The notes beneath the pieces are model-generated. The model made no database searches. It was not told the origin of the DNA and saw nothing but the letters and a program-made list of their open reading frames with translations. Below, in pieces: positions 12,301 to 20,274 of a stretch of DNA of 64,000 nucleotides. The stretch spans positions 5,188,625 through 5,252,624 of the forward strand of contig NC_085099.1 of assembly GCF_963422355.1 (NCBI RefSeq). Reading direction: 5' to 3'. The position numbers and the translations under genes are program-made. This DNA comes from Corticium candelabrum (taxonomy: Eukaryota > Porifera > Homoscleromorpha > Homosclerophorida > Plakinidae). Numbering within the stretch: the stretch's first letter is position 1; the number at the start of each line of letters is the position of its first letter.

Positions 12301-12957
12301 ATTGTTATCAACTGACTCATGAAGACTGTTCATATGTCTAATTACTTGTGTGAATCTATGTGGCTAGACAATACATTAGCCATATTTTACAACTGAGGCA
12401 ACATCTCGTGTCTAGTTAGGCTGATACAAGGAAATCGTGTCTCTCAGGGTTTAATAATTTGCTGTCAGAGATTTAACAGGTCGTCACTACAGCTAGTAAT
12501 GTTTTGTGATAGAACACTACAAGATTTAGTGGTCACGACTACACAATTTTGACTAGGGTCTATGGTACTGTGCAGAGTGCAAGTAGTGAGAATTGGCTCT
12601 GAAGGTTTTATTATAATGGGTATCAGCGGTTGTAGCTGTGTTTTATTTGAAACCCAGAGTAATTAGCAAATCACGTTTTTTCTTTTGAGTTTGTTTAGTC
12701 CAGAGGCATAGCCAATTCTAGGATTCTTGGACTTAATTAAGGTTAAATAATAGCTATGAACACTCAAGTGTATATTGACTTGTACCAGAGAGTTATCTTA
12801 TAATATTGTGGATAAGCACATCAGATTTGCTTTTACAGGTGCAGGCAGCAATGCTGGATTAAGTGTATATGAAGAGATGGGAACCGTTGCAGTTCAGAAC
12901 AACGAGAAAAACGATGGACCATTGTATGAGAGTATGGATGGCGAATCGGCACTTTAA
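1..12957 (+). CDS. Receptor A: TSP1/FTP/Ig/FN3 single-pass membrane protein (5' end outside window)
   Basis: Joined exons: 1-364, 427-759, 5861-6013, 6077-6526, 6586-6915, 6977-7123, 7924-8241, 8301-8555, 8610-8924, 8992-9312, 9984-10268, 10328-10434, 10527-10716, 10782-10888, 10953-11245, 11312-11591, 11666-11699, 11807-11948, 12016-12170, 12839-12957. All joins use GT-AG and keep one frame to TAA at 12955-12957. Domain order is FTP (partial), Ig, TSP1, FTP, Ig, TSP1, Ig, Ig, FN3 x5, a membrane-proximal domain, one TM helix and a short tail. Most boundaries are phase 1, the symmetrical class that allows domain shuffling. The first exon is cut by the window edge; the paralogue at 24,121-47,974 shows that a signal peptide and a TSP1 exon lie upstream. 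The role is inferred as cell-surface recognition or adhesion. The ligand is unknown and no known named gene is recognised. Confidence 0.85.
427..759 (+). CDS. Receptor A exon: Ig domain 1
   Basis: The exon begins ELEIAILDNN and has Ig spacing: Cys in IDCGVS, Trp in LLQWKH, then DSGVYACQY for the F-strand Cys. The acceptor AG is at 425-426. The chosen donor is GTAAGA at 760; a weaker donor six bases upstream keeps the same phase. It joins phase 1 to the TSP1 exon at 5861 (G|TG = Val) across a 5.1-kb intron that holds two fold-back elements and a Crypton relic. Confidence 0.82.
790..1470. repeat. Fold-back (MITE-like) element 1, unit A
   Basis: The segment starts GGGTCGTTCAAAATTATCG and ends CGATAATTGGAACGACCCC. 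Its two halves, about 960-1150 and 1250-1410, are long imperfect inverted repeats of each other with a short spacer near 1150-1260. It sits between TTA(A) at 786-789 and TTA at 1471-1473, which fits a TTA/TTAA target duplication. It lies just inside the long intron after Ig domain 1. The equivalent element in unit B is at 35,427-36,109, so insertion came before the segmental duplication. Open frames inside it are inverted-repeat shadows. Confidence 0.8.
2212..3068. repeat. Fold-back element 2 with TTTGATTTGACA sub-repeats, unit A
   Basis: The left arm (about 2212-2510) is full of TCAAATCAAAT-type words. The right arm (about 2860-3068) carries the complementary TTTGATTTGACA words in reverse order, and the arms pair over about 220 bp. 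The spacer of about 350 bp has no coding sign. Compared with the copy at about 36,868-37,773 in unit B, the right arm has lost roughly 60 bp at its outer end. The internal direct repeats inside each arm make it look built from a short satellite unit. It is intronic in the receptor. Confidence 0.75.
3069..3840. other. Intron sequence, no gene seen
   Basis: This is unique-looking AT-rich intron DNA of the receptor. Its right part (about 3720-3840) resembles the intron stretch at about 34,140-34,230, just before the first TSP1 exon of unit B. The internal duplication of the TSP1-FTP-Ig cassette therefore included flanking intron sequence. No open frame here looks coding. Confidence 0.5.
4100..5468 (-). 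pseudogene. Crypton-type tyrosine recombinase (DUF3504/KIAA1958-like) relic, unit A
   Basis: Read on the minus strand from ATG at 5468 (MFSDEDGCLSLSQ), the broken frame gives FVHEVRRQKGKPYPPTMQQI, ELTRQNVGTHKKQAQAV, then SPFYRKPLPLRYSGDIRSSA, TNHSGKVTCVSQLFEAQVNE, QLIMTCTGHRRSD and VRAYKRTAPS. This is the order seen in the DUF3504 recombinase domain of KIAA1958/ZMYM-type proteins and Crypton transposons: box-II HxxR region, GH(R) box and the Tyr of AYKR. The box-II arginine position is Lys (HSGK). Several frameshifts and stops, for example after INFW near 5360, make it a pseudogene. It lies antisense in a receptor intron. Comparison with the paralogous intron near 34,230 places the insertion between about 3,840 and 5,738. 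The family call is from memory of motifs. Confidence 0.7.
5861..6013 (+). CDS. Receptor A exon: TSP1 repeat 2
   Basis: The exon encodes VDCFWGSWSSCSVECGNG then TRTR, with Cys in QKCTG, EICIV and a last Cys split across the 3' splice junction (T|GT). The WxxW-like WGSWSSC and CSVECG followed by TRTR are classic TSP1 landmarks. The acceptor TTTCCAG ends at 5860 and the donor GTATGA starts at 6014. The next exon follows after a 63-bp intron. Confidence 0.85.
6077..6526 (+). CDS. Receptor A exon: FTP domain 2 (complete)
   Basis: It encodes a full FTP domain of about 150 residues: TATNLAVSRKATVTMSSVYS, AIDGNPKDV, NPWLQIDLQKEYLVSRVRAI, VYVRVGNSL, NCGKAPYDSS, SPPVWGRYINLQ and LHVCEVAFNY. The exon begins after ATGTAG at 6076 and completes the last Cys of the TSP1 repeat. 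It ends with the same TATG|GTTAGA junction as the exon ending at 364, evidence that the two FTP exons are internal duplicates. Confidence 0.87.
6586..6915 (+). CDS. Receptor A exon: Ig domain 2
   Basis: It is a paralogue of the exon at 427-759, with the same start ELEIAILDNN. Ig landmarks are IDCGVS, LLQWKH and YTCQY. It ends at 6915 with donor GTATAA, phase 1, and the 61-bp intron 6916-6976 leads to the third TSP1 repeat. Confidence 0.85.
6977..7123 (+). CDS. Receptor A exon: TSP1 repeat 3
   Basis: It encodes VNCEWSSWSDCTPSCSFG with TRTRARL, MDCVG, NCDSK and a last Cys completed by the next exon (T|GT). This repeat differs clearly from the TSP1 at 5861 and is not part of the duplicated cassette. 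The donor is GTAAGG at 7124. The following 800-bp intron holds nothing recognisable. Confidence 0.85.
7924..8241 (+). CDS. Receptor A exon: Ig domain 3
   Basis: After GCAG at 7923 the exon reads CAPTAGQSIVSFDESSVQEL, with the B-strand Cys in LSCSAS, Trp in FGWYREENG and DRGLIKCRA for the F-strand Cys. It ends SVNVK(Y) with donor GTGAGT, phase 1. A long antisense frame over the same bases is a shadow. Confidence 0.85.
8301..8555 (+). CDS. Receptor A exon: Ig domain 4 (I-set like)
   Basis: It is a compact Ig domain of 85 residues: APESVEIRPS, SITLNCSAVGNP, YEWRGS, then EGTYTCVASNT. The GTYTCVA F-strand motif is typical of I-set modules of adhesion receptors. Exon limits are TTAG at 8300 and donor GTAGCA at 8556. 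Confidence 0.87.
8610..8924 (+). CDS. Receptor A exon: FN3 domain 1
   Basis: The exon starts GPPQRCVVLSV and carries LSPFTKYRFRATAGNRHG, the FN3 L-x-P-x-T-x-Y-x-F-x-V pattern. The usual B-strand Trp is not evident, so it is a divergent FN3. The donor GTAAAG at 8925 is the weaker version of GTAAGT in unit B. It joins phase 1 to the next exon. Confidence 0.78.
8992..9312 (+). CDS. Receptor A exon: FN3 domain 2
   Basis: It encodes PGFPTSVSLSGNASARWFVV with SWSPSS, PRYYFVYYKAIG and LTPFTQYNVEVAAVN, a standard FN3 with B-strand Trp, C-strand YxVxY and the F/G-strand Tyr. The donor GTATGT starts at 9313 and is followed by a 671-bp intron. Confidence 0.85.
9984..10268 (+). CDS. Receptor A exon: FN3 domain 3
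   Basis: The exon reads APTTAPRNLTYL, VMWSEPEIPNG, YYIVEYML and LMPSTNYNVTVQAF, a canonical FN3. This exon and about 500 bp of upstream intron are nearly identical in unit B (45,053-45,337), far closer than neighbouring exons. It ends ATAA|GTAATT. Confidence 0.86.
10328..10716 (+). CDS. Receptor A exons: FN3 domain 4, split by a 92-bp intron
   Basis: The exons are 10328-10434 (TPTPPQNLRNSSV, ITLQWDRPISFNG, EYYT) and 10527-10716 (VYNSIGDAPYSKS, LAGLRPYTIHKIYMTVTNN). The intron 10435-10526 is phase 0 and cuts after the C strand. Domain 5 has its intron at the same place, so these two FN3 domains look like tandem duplicates of each other. Confidence 0.83.
10782..11245 (+). CDS. Receptor A exons: FN3 domain 5 plus linker
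   Basis: The exons are 10782-10888 (TPTPPQHVRNSSV, VTIHWDSPLNSNG, FYT) and 10953-11245 (VYYGTDTSQYD, LSPYTTYFIYVSVTNN, then PPLKPDKPITGE). The internal intron is phase 0, as in domain 4. The end of the second exon starts a further FN3-like strand (SATTITLVPPSVDSSNGPI) and splits a Lys codon (AA|G, phase 2) before the membrane-proximal exon. In unit B this Ser-Ser stretch carries a TGA stop. Confidence 0.83.
11312..11591 (+). CDS. Receptor A exon: membrane-proximal domain like receptor tyrosine phosphatases
   Basis: It encodes KYVDFIVHEDV, then IWYVAARYEYDDY, HQFIIGNG, EYTNGPLRPGQSYLVYIRVI. The order 'Y(V/I)AA(R/Q)...F.(L/I)G(D/N)G...(N)GPL.PG..Y.V..R' is what lies just outside the membrane in receptor-type protein tyrosine phosphatases. 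No phosphatase domain follows. The donor is GTATAT at 11592. Confidence 0.75.
11666..11948 (+). CDS. Receptor A exons: stalk and transmembrane helix
   Basis: A 34-bp micro-exon 11666-11699 (VQEFSSVSTAI) joins phase 1 to 11807-11948. The latter gives a Ser/Gly-rich stalk (RTASAESDNKSSGGSS) and then SVLIIAVAVALSIIIVML followed by VIICILFVFL, an uncharged stretch of about 27 residues that is clearly a TM helix. It ends in phase 2 (AG|G = Arg). Confidence 0.85.
12016..12957 (+). CDS. Receptor A exons: cytoplasmic tail with two YxxM motifs
   Basis: The exons are 12016-12170 (RKNYLCTRKEIALEPKIYDT to INSLYNTT) and 12839-12957 (GAGSNAGLSVYEEMGTVAV, GPLYESMDGESAL, stop TAA). The tail is about 90 residues, basic next to the membrane, with five tyrosines and no enzyme domain. 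YEEM and YESM match YxxM, the site bound by PI3-kinase p85 SH2 domains when phosphorylated. Both motifs are kept in unit B, which has one residue fewer near the exon start. The intron 12171-12838 shows nothing recognisable. Confidence 0.83.
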
Positions 12958-15385
12958 TCTTGACGTAATAATGAAGAAAACTCTCTAGTAATGAAATGTG
13001 GCTTTTAAGGTTTAAAATGCATTTGTTACTGCTTGTGTTCTGACTCTATGTTTGGCATGGTTATTAATTGTTGAGTTTTTTGTAGCTAGTTTGTATGAAT
13101 GTTTAGCCAGAATGAGAAGAAAAAATAACTTTGTATTGTTTGGGACTATCATATCTGCTTGTGAGAATTAAGGTAGAGCTGAATAGGGGAACAATATAGA
13201 CAAGTTTTTACAAGATCTTGAATTCATTCAAGCTCATTGAAATTTTAAAGTTTATACATATAGTACACTGTACACTTTATTTCTAATCACTTGGATTTTC
13301 TGCTCATTTCGTTTTACTGTGTAAAAGCATTGTAGGAAGATTGTTTAGTCAGAATTCGTTTCTGCTTTGGTTCATTAGTGGCTGGCTGCATAGGTGTTGT
13401 TTAATTTACTTGTCTTCTTTAATTTTGTGGTGACTAAGTTGCTTTTCAGGTCTTGTGACAAGGTTTCCAAGCATGAGGTTAGGTTGCCATGGGGTTATGT
13501 ATGCAGGCCCTTACCCAGGATGAGGATGAGGAGGCCTTTGCCTCCTCTGATTTGTGGGTACTTGTGGCACAAAAAAATCAAGCTGCAATCCTAGGGATTG
13601 ACTATCGAAGTAGACGCTCTGGTGTCGCATATAACAGAGAGCTGCATAACTCTTTAGGTATTAGTGGTTTTTTAAATGCATTTGAATTTAGCTTTTTTGC
13701 AAGCTCAATTTGAAGCGAATTCTTAATTAACTCACTCTGGGCACTACAGTATCTTAAAATTTAGTGTAAAAATGCTGGTACTGCAACAGACATATGGCTC
13801 AAGCTGACCAATAACCGAAACCAGAAAGATGCCTTACCGTAGCTACCAGAGGCTGCTAAGAAACTGCATGGAGTTTACAATCACGACAACAGCTCTTTAG
13901 GGGAAGTGTGAAAAGGGATTTCTAATGAAAACAAGCACAGCAATTTGCTGCCATCTGCTAGACTGCCACAATTGTGGTATAGACTCAAACATTCGAGATC
14001 TGACAGAAAAGGATGGAGACACCTCACAACTTTAGGTGGATCATAACGTTGGTGTTACCCAAGCCAGGGTTGGCAGCATTCACTGTCAGACAGTAAATGC
14101 ATCCAGATGAAGGGTGTACTTGCAGCCAGTGTTGAAACTCCAGTAGCTGATCTGGGACTCTAAGAATTCAGGGATCATGAACCAAGAAGGGTAGGCAATA
14201 TAGTGAGCGAAAACAATTCAAAAACAAATGGGCTCCAAATACACACCATACTTATGTTCCCAAGGAAAGGCCAGAACAGGCGGTATTCACGTGATTGGGA
14301 AGAAAAATAGCCATGTCTCGAACAGTCTCGCCTCCTCTGTTTTTAGGTCTGGCTATGGCACTGCATGTAGGTTAGTAAGCCAGAAAATCAGATTGCTGTA
14401 AGTAGCTATATTGTATACCTGCAGAGATGAAACAATTTGTCGTGGTTTCATTTGTAGTTTGCAAACTAGAAAAGCGTATTCCACAAAAAAAGAATCTCAG
14501 AATAGAAGAGTAACAAACAGTTAACACATCAGTTTCGTAGCAAAAGTGACAGCTAGTAGAGTGATGGAACCAGAAGAAGAATGAACATGCATTGAGTACA
14601 GTCTGGTGCAAACAGTAACGAGTCTTTTGAAATGAAACCGATAGAAAAGGCTGCTGTATCTCGCTACCTTGATCTACTCTGGACTCTGACAAACAGTAGA
14701 AATATGGAGTTTTAATTTTATCACGCAGAATATTTAGACATTTTATTAAAATTAAAAAGCAGAAGAAAACAAAAACATAAAACCTCTGATTACTGAAGAA
14801 TTGGGAAAGCACTGGTTACACCTTTAATTTTGTTATCTGAAAAGATTTTCTTCCCTCCTATTCCAAAAGCACAGAATGGCCTACAGTGTGACAATGTGTT
14901 AGATGCGATGCCGCCTCAGCTTTGCCCTGAGTCGATCGGCAATCATGTGTGGATCTCAAGTATGTAGATTGCAAAGAGGCTGTAAAGACTGCAATTCCAG
15001 TGAGCAATTTGTGACATTGATGGAAAGCAGATTGATTCGTGAACATCTTGTTTACTTTTCTCGTTTGTGCCTGCATAAATGTAGCACGGTGTGGTTCAAC
15101 TGCTGCATGCATAGCACACTGTTGCTGAATAGAAATGCCTAACACTTGTGACAAAATGGCAAAATATTTTTACGCCAACTTACTGTCAACTAAACTTTTA
15201 ATGTGAGAAAACATTGCTAGACCAATGCATATCAGGCAATGGTCTGGCAACTAGAGTGTTCCAGTAGCATAGTGTGCATGTTTTGTTTCAACTCGAGGAA
15301 GAACATTCAAATAATGTCAATGACACAATGATGACAAGACATTAGTTAATTAAACATGCCGGGATTGAGAGACTTGTACAATAGT
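12958..15385. other. 3' flank and gene-poor spacer, unit A
   Basis: This is AT-rich DNA downstream of receptor A. No clear AATAAA signal was picked out close to the stop. Short open frames here are not conserved as frames in unit B (47,975-50,300), although the DNA aligns well. I see no gene. Confidence 0.5.
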
Positions 15386-15387
15386 AA

Positions 15388-15835
15388 GGGGCTGGTCAAT
15401 ATTAAGTGTCGGGGCGGTTGACAAATTTTGCTGTGGGGGCCATAAGTTTAATTGAAATTCATTTGCAGGGGTCAGTCACTATAGATTGTATGCAGAAACA
15501 GTATCTTTATTTCTAGGGGCTTTGCACACTTGCACTGCTGAATGCGGCAATTCTTGCATTACTCGTTTTGTCAGCGGGTTGAATGAAAATGACCAACTTT
15601 ACAAATCATACCTAGGTCGCACTTGAACCCTGAAACAGACTACTTTTTATTGTACCTACCTGTGATTTTATATACTGCATGTAATATTCACATATATGGG
15701 GGTCGTCAATAGAGTTAACCGACAGACAGTGGGGAAGAAGTTTTTAGCAGGCATATTTGCAGGGGTCACATATCAAACTATGCAGACCTCTGGTAAATTT
15801 TGCCAGCCCCCTGACACTTAATAATGACCACCCTG
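15388..15835. repeat. Short inverted-repeat (MITE-like) element, unit A
   Basis: The left end GGGGCTGGTCAATATTAAG is mirrored at the right end by CTTAATAATGACCACCC, and the shared inner words AAGTGTC(G/A)GGG and AAATTTTGCC support inverted termini of about 50 bp. Inner matter has no coding sign. In unit B the left end is missing and an AT dinucleotide run (50,325-50,388) stands in its place. Confidence 0.65.
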
Positions 15836-16106
15836 ACACTTAAAAGCAAGTTGATAATACAGTTTCCTGAACTGAGCATATACATGGACTGCATGGTGAG
15901 TACACGAACCGCAAGCTGATCAAAATCACTAGTAAGTAGCAAAGCAATTCTCTTTTATTCAATGTTCAGTTCACGGCAATTCAGTTAACTAAATAAGCTT
16001 AGCTAATCAGCAAAAAGTAAGAACTATTAAATCCATCAAAACAGACGCTTTAAAAGCACTTTTATGTAAATCGATTGACATACCCTCATCGATCAAACTA
16101 CTATGA

Positions 16107-16269
16107 TCACATTAATAAGTCAAAGACTGTGCTGTCTGAGTCTTTGTCTGTAATAGTCGCTTGAACTCCTTGGGAATCAAATGCAAGGTATCGAGAATCA
16201 CCGGATAGCACTTGGAAACGATGCACTTTGGAATAGGAATCATAGCTCATAGTAAAATAAAAAATTCAT
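16107..16269 (-). pseudogene. Unrecognised coding remnant, last exon, unit A
   Basis: On the minus strand it gives FYFTMSYDSYSKVHRFQVLS and GDSRYLAFDSQGVQATITDK, ending STVFDLLM then a stop. The same exon at 50,802-50,963 is 1 bp shorter and open from its ATG, so this copy has a 1-bp shift at its 5' edge. Alternating hydrophobic strands suggest a beta-rich fold. I do not recognise the family. Confidence 0.5.
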
Positions 16270-16439
16270 CTGTAGGAATCGCGTCAGTTCCAGCATTCTG
16301 CAGTAAACGAATATTTGATGAGCACAGCTACTTTAAGCACAGTAAATTGGGGAAGTCCCCTCACTCTTAACCACGCTTAACTAATTGTTATGCATCTCGC
16401 AAAAATGAATGCCTCACCTCTACTGTAAATTTCATTTCT

Positions 16440-16640
16440 TCACCACTGCCCTTCAGAGCCACAAAGTAGTTTTAGTGCGGACCAAAGGGCGTGGCAGCGT
16501 ATACAAACGACATGACCAGACTTGCTGACATTCTCTTTGATGAAGACAATCTCGAATTGTGATGGCAGGTAACTGGGCTCAACATCAGAGTATTTGATGT
16601 CGCCATATTAGTCGAAAGTCATTTTCTTCTGCTCAGAGTT
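16440..16640 (-). pseudogene. Unrecognised coding remnant, upstream exon, unit A
   Basis: It gives YGDIKYSDVEPSYLPSQFEI then VFIKENVSKSGHVVCIR, after which the frame is lost. A TAA stop (plus-strand TTA at 16608-16610) replaces the Glu codon seen in unit B. It lies directly next to the truncated D2HGDH copy because about 430 bp present in unit B are deleted here. Confidence 0.5.
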
Positions 16641-17222
16641 GTGAACTAATACACCTTGACATGTGAACGGCCTGGACACCCAGAACACTTCCGCCAAGTA
16701 AACCATAGCGCAACAAACAAATCCCTCCCGCATTTGTAGCCACATTCCCTCCTATCTGACAGCTTCCTTTCGCTCTGAGATCCAGAGGCATCACGTGACC
16801 TCTCCCTTCCAATAACGCATCCAAGTTCTGAAGAATGCATCCGGCTTGACATGTCAGAACTCCCGATGCACCGTTAAAATGAATTACTCTATTCATAGGA
16901 GACGTCGACTAGCCCCGTGTACCCTCCTGGGGCACCACGAACAGATTGCGGTCGTTACAGTACTTCAACACAAGCGACACTTGTTCCATCGTCGTGGGTC
17001 TTAACACTGCCGACGCGTGTCCGCGGTAGAGGTTGAGCTAGTCGACATTGTATGATTGCGTCTCGTCCTTCACTGTTAGAACGTTGTGCTCGCTACGATG
17101 TCGGAGAATACGTCGACGTCGCTGGGTTGAAGAACAGAAATGTTCTCTCTTGAGATTTCAGTCACTCTGCTAGCAAATCGCCGCGACAACCATCGCAAAC
17201 GGCATTTGAGCAGCGCGTGCAT
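16640..17222 (-). pseudogene. D2HGDH: D-2-hydroxyglutarate dehydrogenase, broken copy, unit A
   Basis: D2HGDH is a mitochondrial FAD enzyme that oxidises D-2-hydroxyglutarate to 2-oxoglutarate. From ATG at 17222 the frame begins MHALLKCRLRWLSRRFASR, an Arg-rich presequence, then ISVLQPSDVDVFSD. Later frames hold [40 protein letters not shown] and [13 protein letters not shown], the FAD-binding (PCMH) core. Faults are a 1-bp loss after VFSD, a 1-bp loss plus a deletion of about 40 bp around the PQGGNTG loop, and loss of everything after LGGSVLGVQ. Different lesions in the unit B copy show independent decay. No introns interrupt it. Confidence 0.82.
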
Positions 17223-17639
17223 AGCCTCGCGTTCCTGCACACCACGAGTGACCGCAGTCGTTCGCAGCGCAGCGGCGTACTACAATAGAGTGAGTAACTA
17301 CTGCATCTTACGTACACTACTAATCTAATCTTAATCAGCAATCTTTTTCTGTCTTGGTTTACGGTTTGTGTCTGCTGTCAATAGATACCATTGAAAATAG
17401 GGTTGACACGGCAAGGGAGGATTGATACCGCTAAGAGATACTAATCTAGATCTACAGATTATGAAGTCGTGATCGACACCAGTGCTGCTGTGTAGATATC
17501 AGTGTCACGTTTTCAGAACTTGTTTCGCATTATGAAAGTACCAAAAAGATAAATAAGAACGTCACTGTCTAGATAGAGCTTTGGAATTCGATACTTTGCG
17601 GTACTGTTATGCCAGTGTCTTCACGCACTGAATAACCTA

Positions 17640-17900
17640 GGACACAGCACAGAGTTACTGTGGATAAGCACGTCAGATTTGCTTCTGCAAGTGCAGGCAG
17701 CAGTGCTGAATCACGAAGAGGTTAGCTACAGCTGCTGCAGTTTCGTAAAACAAGACTAGAACGAGGAACCGCGCGTCGTAGGAAAGTATGGATGGTGATT
17801 AGAGGCATTTTGATCTCAATGTAATGTCTAGGAAAGAACTTTCTGATAATGATTTGTGGCTTCTTTTAACTTTTAGAATGCATTTCTTCGTGCCTAATTG
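17640..17900 (+). pseudogene. Relic of a receptor terminal exon, unit A
   Basis: The stretch GTGGATAAGCACGTCAGATTTG, the GTGCAGGCAGCAGTGCTG splice region, AGTATGGATGG and the AATG..TGTGGCTT..AATGCATTT 3' flank align with the last exon and 3' flank of receptor A (12,809-13,030). The reading frame is lost and only the outline remains. A matching relic lies at about 52,788-53,060 in unit B. It is evidence of an older receptor copy in the array. Confidence 0.65.
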
Positions 17901-18291
17901 CATGTGTGTAGGTTTGACACGACGATTAACAGTTGGCTCGTTTGTTTGGGACTATCCAGAGAATTAGGATCAAGCTGGATAGAGTGTTTACAAGAAAAAG
18001 ATTTTGGTTAGCAACGTTTTCAAGTTTACTGGTTGAACTGACAGCAAGAAGCATGCAGTCATGTATCTCAACAGTTCACACATCCTAGCACCCCCACTCT
18101 CAGACATGCTGATGGCACAATCACAGCCATTGCGCCACTACTAGGACTTGCAGTCACATGCTCAGGTTGGCTCCATAATTATGCTCATGTCTGTACATGT
18201 ACACAGTTTTGCCTGTAGAACTAGAGCGCGCTTCCCCTAGGCCTCGCGTTTTCTCAACGCTCTGCAGCTCACGTGACATGCACATTCAACG

Positions 18292-18680
18292 GATATGAAA
18301 AGGAAGTCGCAGAAGTCAGTTCTCGATACCTTCAGGTGAGAATACTGTGTCAGTGTACTCTACTCTTGCTGTCAGTAGGCTATCAAAGAACGAACAAGTT
18401 ACCCTGGGCCCCTACGTAGAATCCGTGTCACTGTGGCATTATACCTTCAGTGAAGGCTGATGATGACAAGGGTAAACAAATTCTAACAGTCGAATGCATG
18501 TGTAGGTCTTGCAATTCATGGGTAATTACATTCTTGGTATCAGTAAGGTTTCTGGAGCTCGGTGTACACCAATTCAAAGAGAAGTCAAGGTTCTGCTTTC
18601 ATGCTAGACGATTATATTAACCTATCCGACAGAGAATCCGCCGCCCATGGTCATGCAGACGTCACGGAATCGTCAGAGTA
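18292..18680 (+). other. Possible exons of a small unrecognised gene, head-to-head with D2HGDH
   Basis: An ATG at about 18,294 gives MKRKSQKSVLDTF and meets a good donor (CAG|GTGAGA). About 70 bp on is an AG acceptor and a stretch coding RRIRVTVALYL in one frame. Near 18,630 an acceptor-donor pair brackets ENPPPMVMQTSRNRQSKAQS. The layout recurs in unit B from about 53,512, with a 5-bp difference in the middle part. This may be chance; no family is recognised. Confidence 0.25.
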
Positions 18681-18914
18681 AGGCGCAATCTGGTAAAGTT
18701 TGTGTGCAACTAGTACACTACCTAGTGCATGATCTTGCCAATGACATTATGTAAGCCTTTTGAAAATCTGGCGAAAGTTGGGACACCCCAAATACTTTTT
18801 TGATCTCCCTGGACTTGATCTCCAGATTACGATTTCTAAAACTTTAGAGGCGGATTAATTTTATAGCGTTGATATTAATGCACAACTTATTGATATTAAT
18901 TATTTATCTTGGCT

Positions 18915-19010
18915 GTTTTCTGCACGTGATGGGGGGGAGAGTGAGAGGAGAGAAGAAAGCAGTCTGGGGACAGCTCTGTTGTAATTGACTTCGGAAGAAG
19001 GCAGTGTTCG
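18915..19010 (-). repeat. Inverted copy of the receptor upstream motif (CACGTGCAG region)
   Basis: The words CTGCACGTGATGGG, GAGGAGAGAAGAAAGCAGT and TTGACTTCGGAAGAAGGCA are the reverse complement of bases around 23,835-23,925 and resemble 23,960-24,010, just upstream of the receptor B signal-peptide exon. The unit B equivalent is near 54,115-54,215. It could be a displaced promoter fragment or part of a dispersed repeat. Confidence 0.5.
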
Positions 19011-19282
19011 TCTTAATCTTAACATAATCCCCACGTTCATTAGAAACAGTGACAATCATATAACCACGCTAGGCCAATACAATTAACTAATACATTTCAT
19101 GTGGATGACTCAAAGTGATCGAGGGCTTTCCTGTGCATGGCAGGCATGCCAAATTATTGCATGATAGAGATTTAATGAAAATCAGTTCAAGCAAGACAAA
19201 TTAATTAAGTCAAATCTGAATGATAGAATGTCTGTTGCTACTACTATGGAAGCTACTTCAGTAGGTTTTGCACAGATGTAAT

Positions 19283-19916
19283 TTAATAATAATAATAACA
19301 ATGAACCTTGTCTCTGTGTAGTGCAAGCTAGTGCAATGATTACGTGATACGAAAACTAACGTTTGAATGTTTCAATTTCAGTTTAGTTTGTCAGCAGTTG
19401 TCAGGCATCTTAGGGGTAAGACAAAAACTACATGGAATAGATTGTTTGTTTTATAGTGAAAGATCAACGTGATACTATAAGGATCATGTAGTCTTTTAGC
19501 ACCCTACTGCTTCTAATACCTGCGTGCACTGTGCCCAAAGCTCCCAAGACCACCGGAACCACCAGTGTTCGACAATGCCACATGCGGCTTATCTCCACTC
19601 GCAAGTCGCTGTACTTCGCCAACTTCTCAGCATGTTTCTTGCCAATGTTGCCATCAGCAGGACAGCTGATATCAATAAGAAGACAAGTGTTTGTCTTCCT
19701 ATTTCTGAGACAGATGTCTGGACGATTGGCTTTGATCTTCCTGGCAGTGGGGATGGTGGTATCCCACATCATAGTAATGTCATCCGTCTCCACAAGCCTA
19801 TCAGTACCATCTGCTCTCCACTGTAACCCCAAAATGGCGACAAACATCCCAGTGAATGATGGATGCCACCTGACTGTGAAACAAAATATATTATTATTAT
19901 TATTATTATTATACAT
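19283..19916 (-). mobile_element. Non-LTR retrotransposon fragment, 3' part (5'-truncated)
   Basis: The minus-strand frame 19916-19464 contains TIPTARKIKANRPDICLRNR, TNTCLLIDISCPADGNI, KHAEKLAKYSDLRVEISRMW and PVVLGALGTVHAG. This is the conserved C-terminal domain found after the reverse transcriptase in many animal LINE-like ORFs (ANRPDI ... LIDxS.P.D.N ... KYxDLxxExxRMW ... P.V.GALG). On the same strand it ends in a (TTA)n-type tail at 19,283-19,305. Unit B lacks it at the aligned place (about 59,600), so it inserted after the duplication or was lost there. Confidence 0.7.
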
Positions 19917-20274
19917 TTACAATTGTGCTTTTGACGAGATATAGCCAGCAATATTATTCTGTTTATAATTCAATCCCAAATCAATAATATCAAAAACATC
20001 TTTTGCCTTAGCTTCACTTAGCTCTGGCAACAAGTCTATGAATGATATCAGTCACTCTGCAATGTACCCAAGTGTGCTATAATGCGGTCAACTGCTTCCT
20101 TGCTAAGGGATGACTTATATCAACAGGACATGTATAGTAAGACTGTTGGTTCAACGCCACTAAAAGCATTTCTTCTCTCAATTTATATTCATTAAGTGCT
20201 TTCCTAAGCAGCATTTGCTGCATCAGTGTGACAGACTGAACGGGACTTTCAGTTACTCCCTCGTTCTCTTGATC

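Noticed and set aside
14372..15154. Open frames of 98-146 codons in the spacer after receptor A
   Set aside because: They are not preserved as frames in the aligned unit B DNA (about 49,300-50,070) and show no protein pattern.
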